From positions 1-64,000 of the forward strand of contig CANHVY010000020.1 of NCBI GenBank assembly GCA_947464185.1: 64,000 bases of DNA, in the 5' to 3' direction. Position numbers and translations under genes: made by a program. Positions 63,073 through 64,000 of the stretch are shown in pieces. This stretch comes from Burkholderiales bacterium (GTDB taxonomy: Bacteria > Pseudomonadota > Gammaproteobacteria > Burkholderiales > Burkholderiaceae_C). The notes under the pieces are model-generated. The model was not told where the DNA came from. It did no database searches and saw nothing but the letters and a program-made list of their open reading frames with translations. Within the stretch, counting starts at the first letter, position 1. Each line of letters opens with the position of its first letter.

Positions 63073-64000
63073 ATGCCCTCAAGCGCCAATCGCTGGTTTG
63101 TTGCCGCCAACTGGCTGGCGGCGATGTTGGCCATGGCTTCGGCAGCCGTTCATGGCGAATTTGGCGTGGCGTCGGTGTGGGTGCTCACGGCCGCGTTGTT
63201 CGTCACCGTGGGCTGTCTGGGCTGGCCGCAGGCGACCGCGACGCGTGGTCTCGGGATCATCGGCCTGGCGTGGCAACTGGCACTGATTGGCGCCTACTGG
63301 CCGTTTGCCGGGCGCCAGGCGGCCACTGATCTATGGGGCCAACTGGGTTGGAATCTGCCGGTGCTGGTGATCCTGTCGGTGCTGGCGCTGCTGGGCCTGA
63401 GCTTCCTGGTGCTGTTCGTGCTGCCCGCGTTCGGCCTGCGGCGGCGGCTGGGACGCGCCCGCTCCCACCTGACGGCGCATCAACAGCACGGGCTGGACCT
63501 GGTGGTGCAGGAGCTGGACAGCGACCCTGCCCTGCGCCACCTGTGGCTGCAGTACCGCAGCCAGGTGCGCATCCCTGCAGACGGCGCCCCTGCCCAGCAG
63601 GTGCATGCACTGGCCAGCGCGCGCGACGTGTTCGATCTGCATACCCTCACGCATTCACGGCTGCGCCTGGATCTGTTCCGCCATCTGCCCGGCATCATCA
63701 CCGGCCTGGGCATCATCGGCACCTTTGCCGGCATCATCAAGGGCATACGTGGTCTGCGTTACTCGCAAGACCCGGCCGAAATGCAGCGTGTCTTCGATGT
63801 GCTGGCTGGCGGGGTCGCCGAGGCGTTTTTCGTGTCCATGACGGCCATCACGCTGGCGATGGCGGTCACCTTGGTCGAAAAGACGCTGATGAGCAGCATC
63901 GCCCATGCGCTGGACGGCCTGAACGTCGGGCTGGATGCCGTGTTCCCGCCGCGGCCATCGGCTGAAACCCCGCCCGTCGTGCCCCAGGCCCCTGCTCAAG
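63073..64000 (+). CDS. MotA/TolQ/ExbB-like proton-channel protein, possibly ZorA-like (right end outside window)
   Basis: The frame starts MPSSANRWFVAANWLAAM at ATG 63073 and is still open at the right edge (309 codons seen). It has four hydrophobic segments in the first 120 residues. A cytoplasmic helical region follows, then the MotA/ExbB core LPGIITGLGIIGTFAGIIKG and VAEAFFVSMTAITLAMAVTLVEK. ZorA of the Zorya anti-phage system has such a two-helix core, with the same DPAEMQxxFxxL-like linker, and a long cytoplasmic tail. ExbB, TolQ and MotA are shorter or differ in order. The diagnostic tail and a ZorB partner would lie beyond the window. Confidence 0.7.
   Translation, partial: MPSSANRWFVAANWLAAMLAMASAAVHGEFGVASVWVLTAALFVTVGCLGWPQATATRGLGIIGLAWQLALIGAYWPFAGRQAATDLWGQLGWNLPVLVILSVLALLGLSFLVLFVLPAFGLRRRLGRARSHLTAHQQHGLDLVVQELDSDPALRHLWLQYRSQVRIPADGAPAQQVHALASARDVFDLHTLTHSRLRLDLFRHLPGIITGLGIIGTFAGIIKGIRGLRYSQDPAEMQRVFDVLAGGVAEAFFVSMTAITLAMAVTLVEKTLMSSIAHALDGLNVGLDAVFPPRPSAETPPVVPQAPAQ

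Overview
The window is chromosomal DNA of a high-GC betaproteobacterium, probably Burkholderiales and close to the Comamonadaceae. This rests on the gyrB-dnaN-dnaA / rpmH-rnpA-yidD-yidC-mnmE origin layout, a full recCBD operon, Bug-type and TRAP solute receptors, strong codon GC bias and many GTG/TTG starts. No database was consulted; all family names come from motifs and gene order read in the sequence.

Region 1 (1-9.4 kb) is the replication-origin neighbourhood. gyrB, dnaN and dnaA point left; rpmH, rnpA, yidD, yidC and mnmE point right. DnaA-box-like 9-mers lie in the dnaN-dnaA gap, just upstream of dnaA and, unusually, inside an insertion in rnpA.

Region 2 (9.5-33.7 kb) is a mixed metabolic and housekeeping stretch. 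It holds an Orc1/Cdc6-like ATPase, a CnoX-like thioredoxin, a Bug receptor, glutamate dehydrogenase and an SDR. An apparent operon joins 2-oxoacid dehydrogenase E1 alpha/beta to a TRAP transporter with fused DctQM. vapBC, proC, recC-recB-recD and a PhzS-like flavin monooxygenase follow.

Region 3 (33.7-43.2 kb) handles oxyanion and sulfur stress. A chromate-resistance operon (chrB-chrA-SOD/rhodanese fusion-ATP-grasp) sits between two gene remnants. Next come a SulP transporter, two YeeE/YedE half-transporters, a BigR-type repressor, and a divergent persulfide dioxygenase plus AhpD-like protein. A strong inverted repeat lies in the BigR intergenic region.

Region 4 (43.3-51.9 kb) has a lipid kinase, a DUF4143 ATPase, three exported alpha/beta hydrolases, a TetR regulator whose putative 20-bp operator occurs twice, a DUF2306 membrane protein, a frameshifted RraA-family gene and a PspC-domain protein.

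Region 5 (52-64 kb) is the most unusual. It contains two about 1,085-residue BTAD/STAND-ATPase regulators, a helical-repeat LuxR regulator, and a repeat protein ending in a GGDEF domain whose active site is lost but whose RxxD inhibitory site remains. A MotA/ExbB-like membrane protein, possibly ZorA-like, is cut by the right edge. I think this regulator cluster is the best candidate for an undescribed signalling system.
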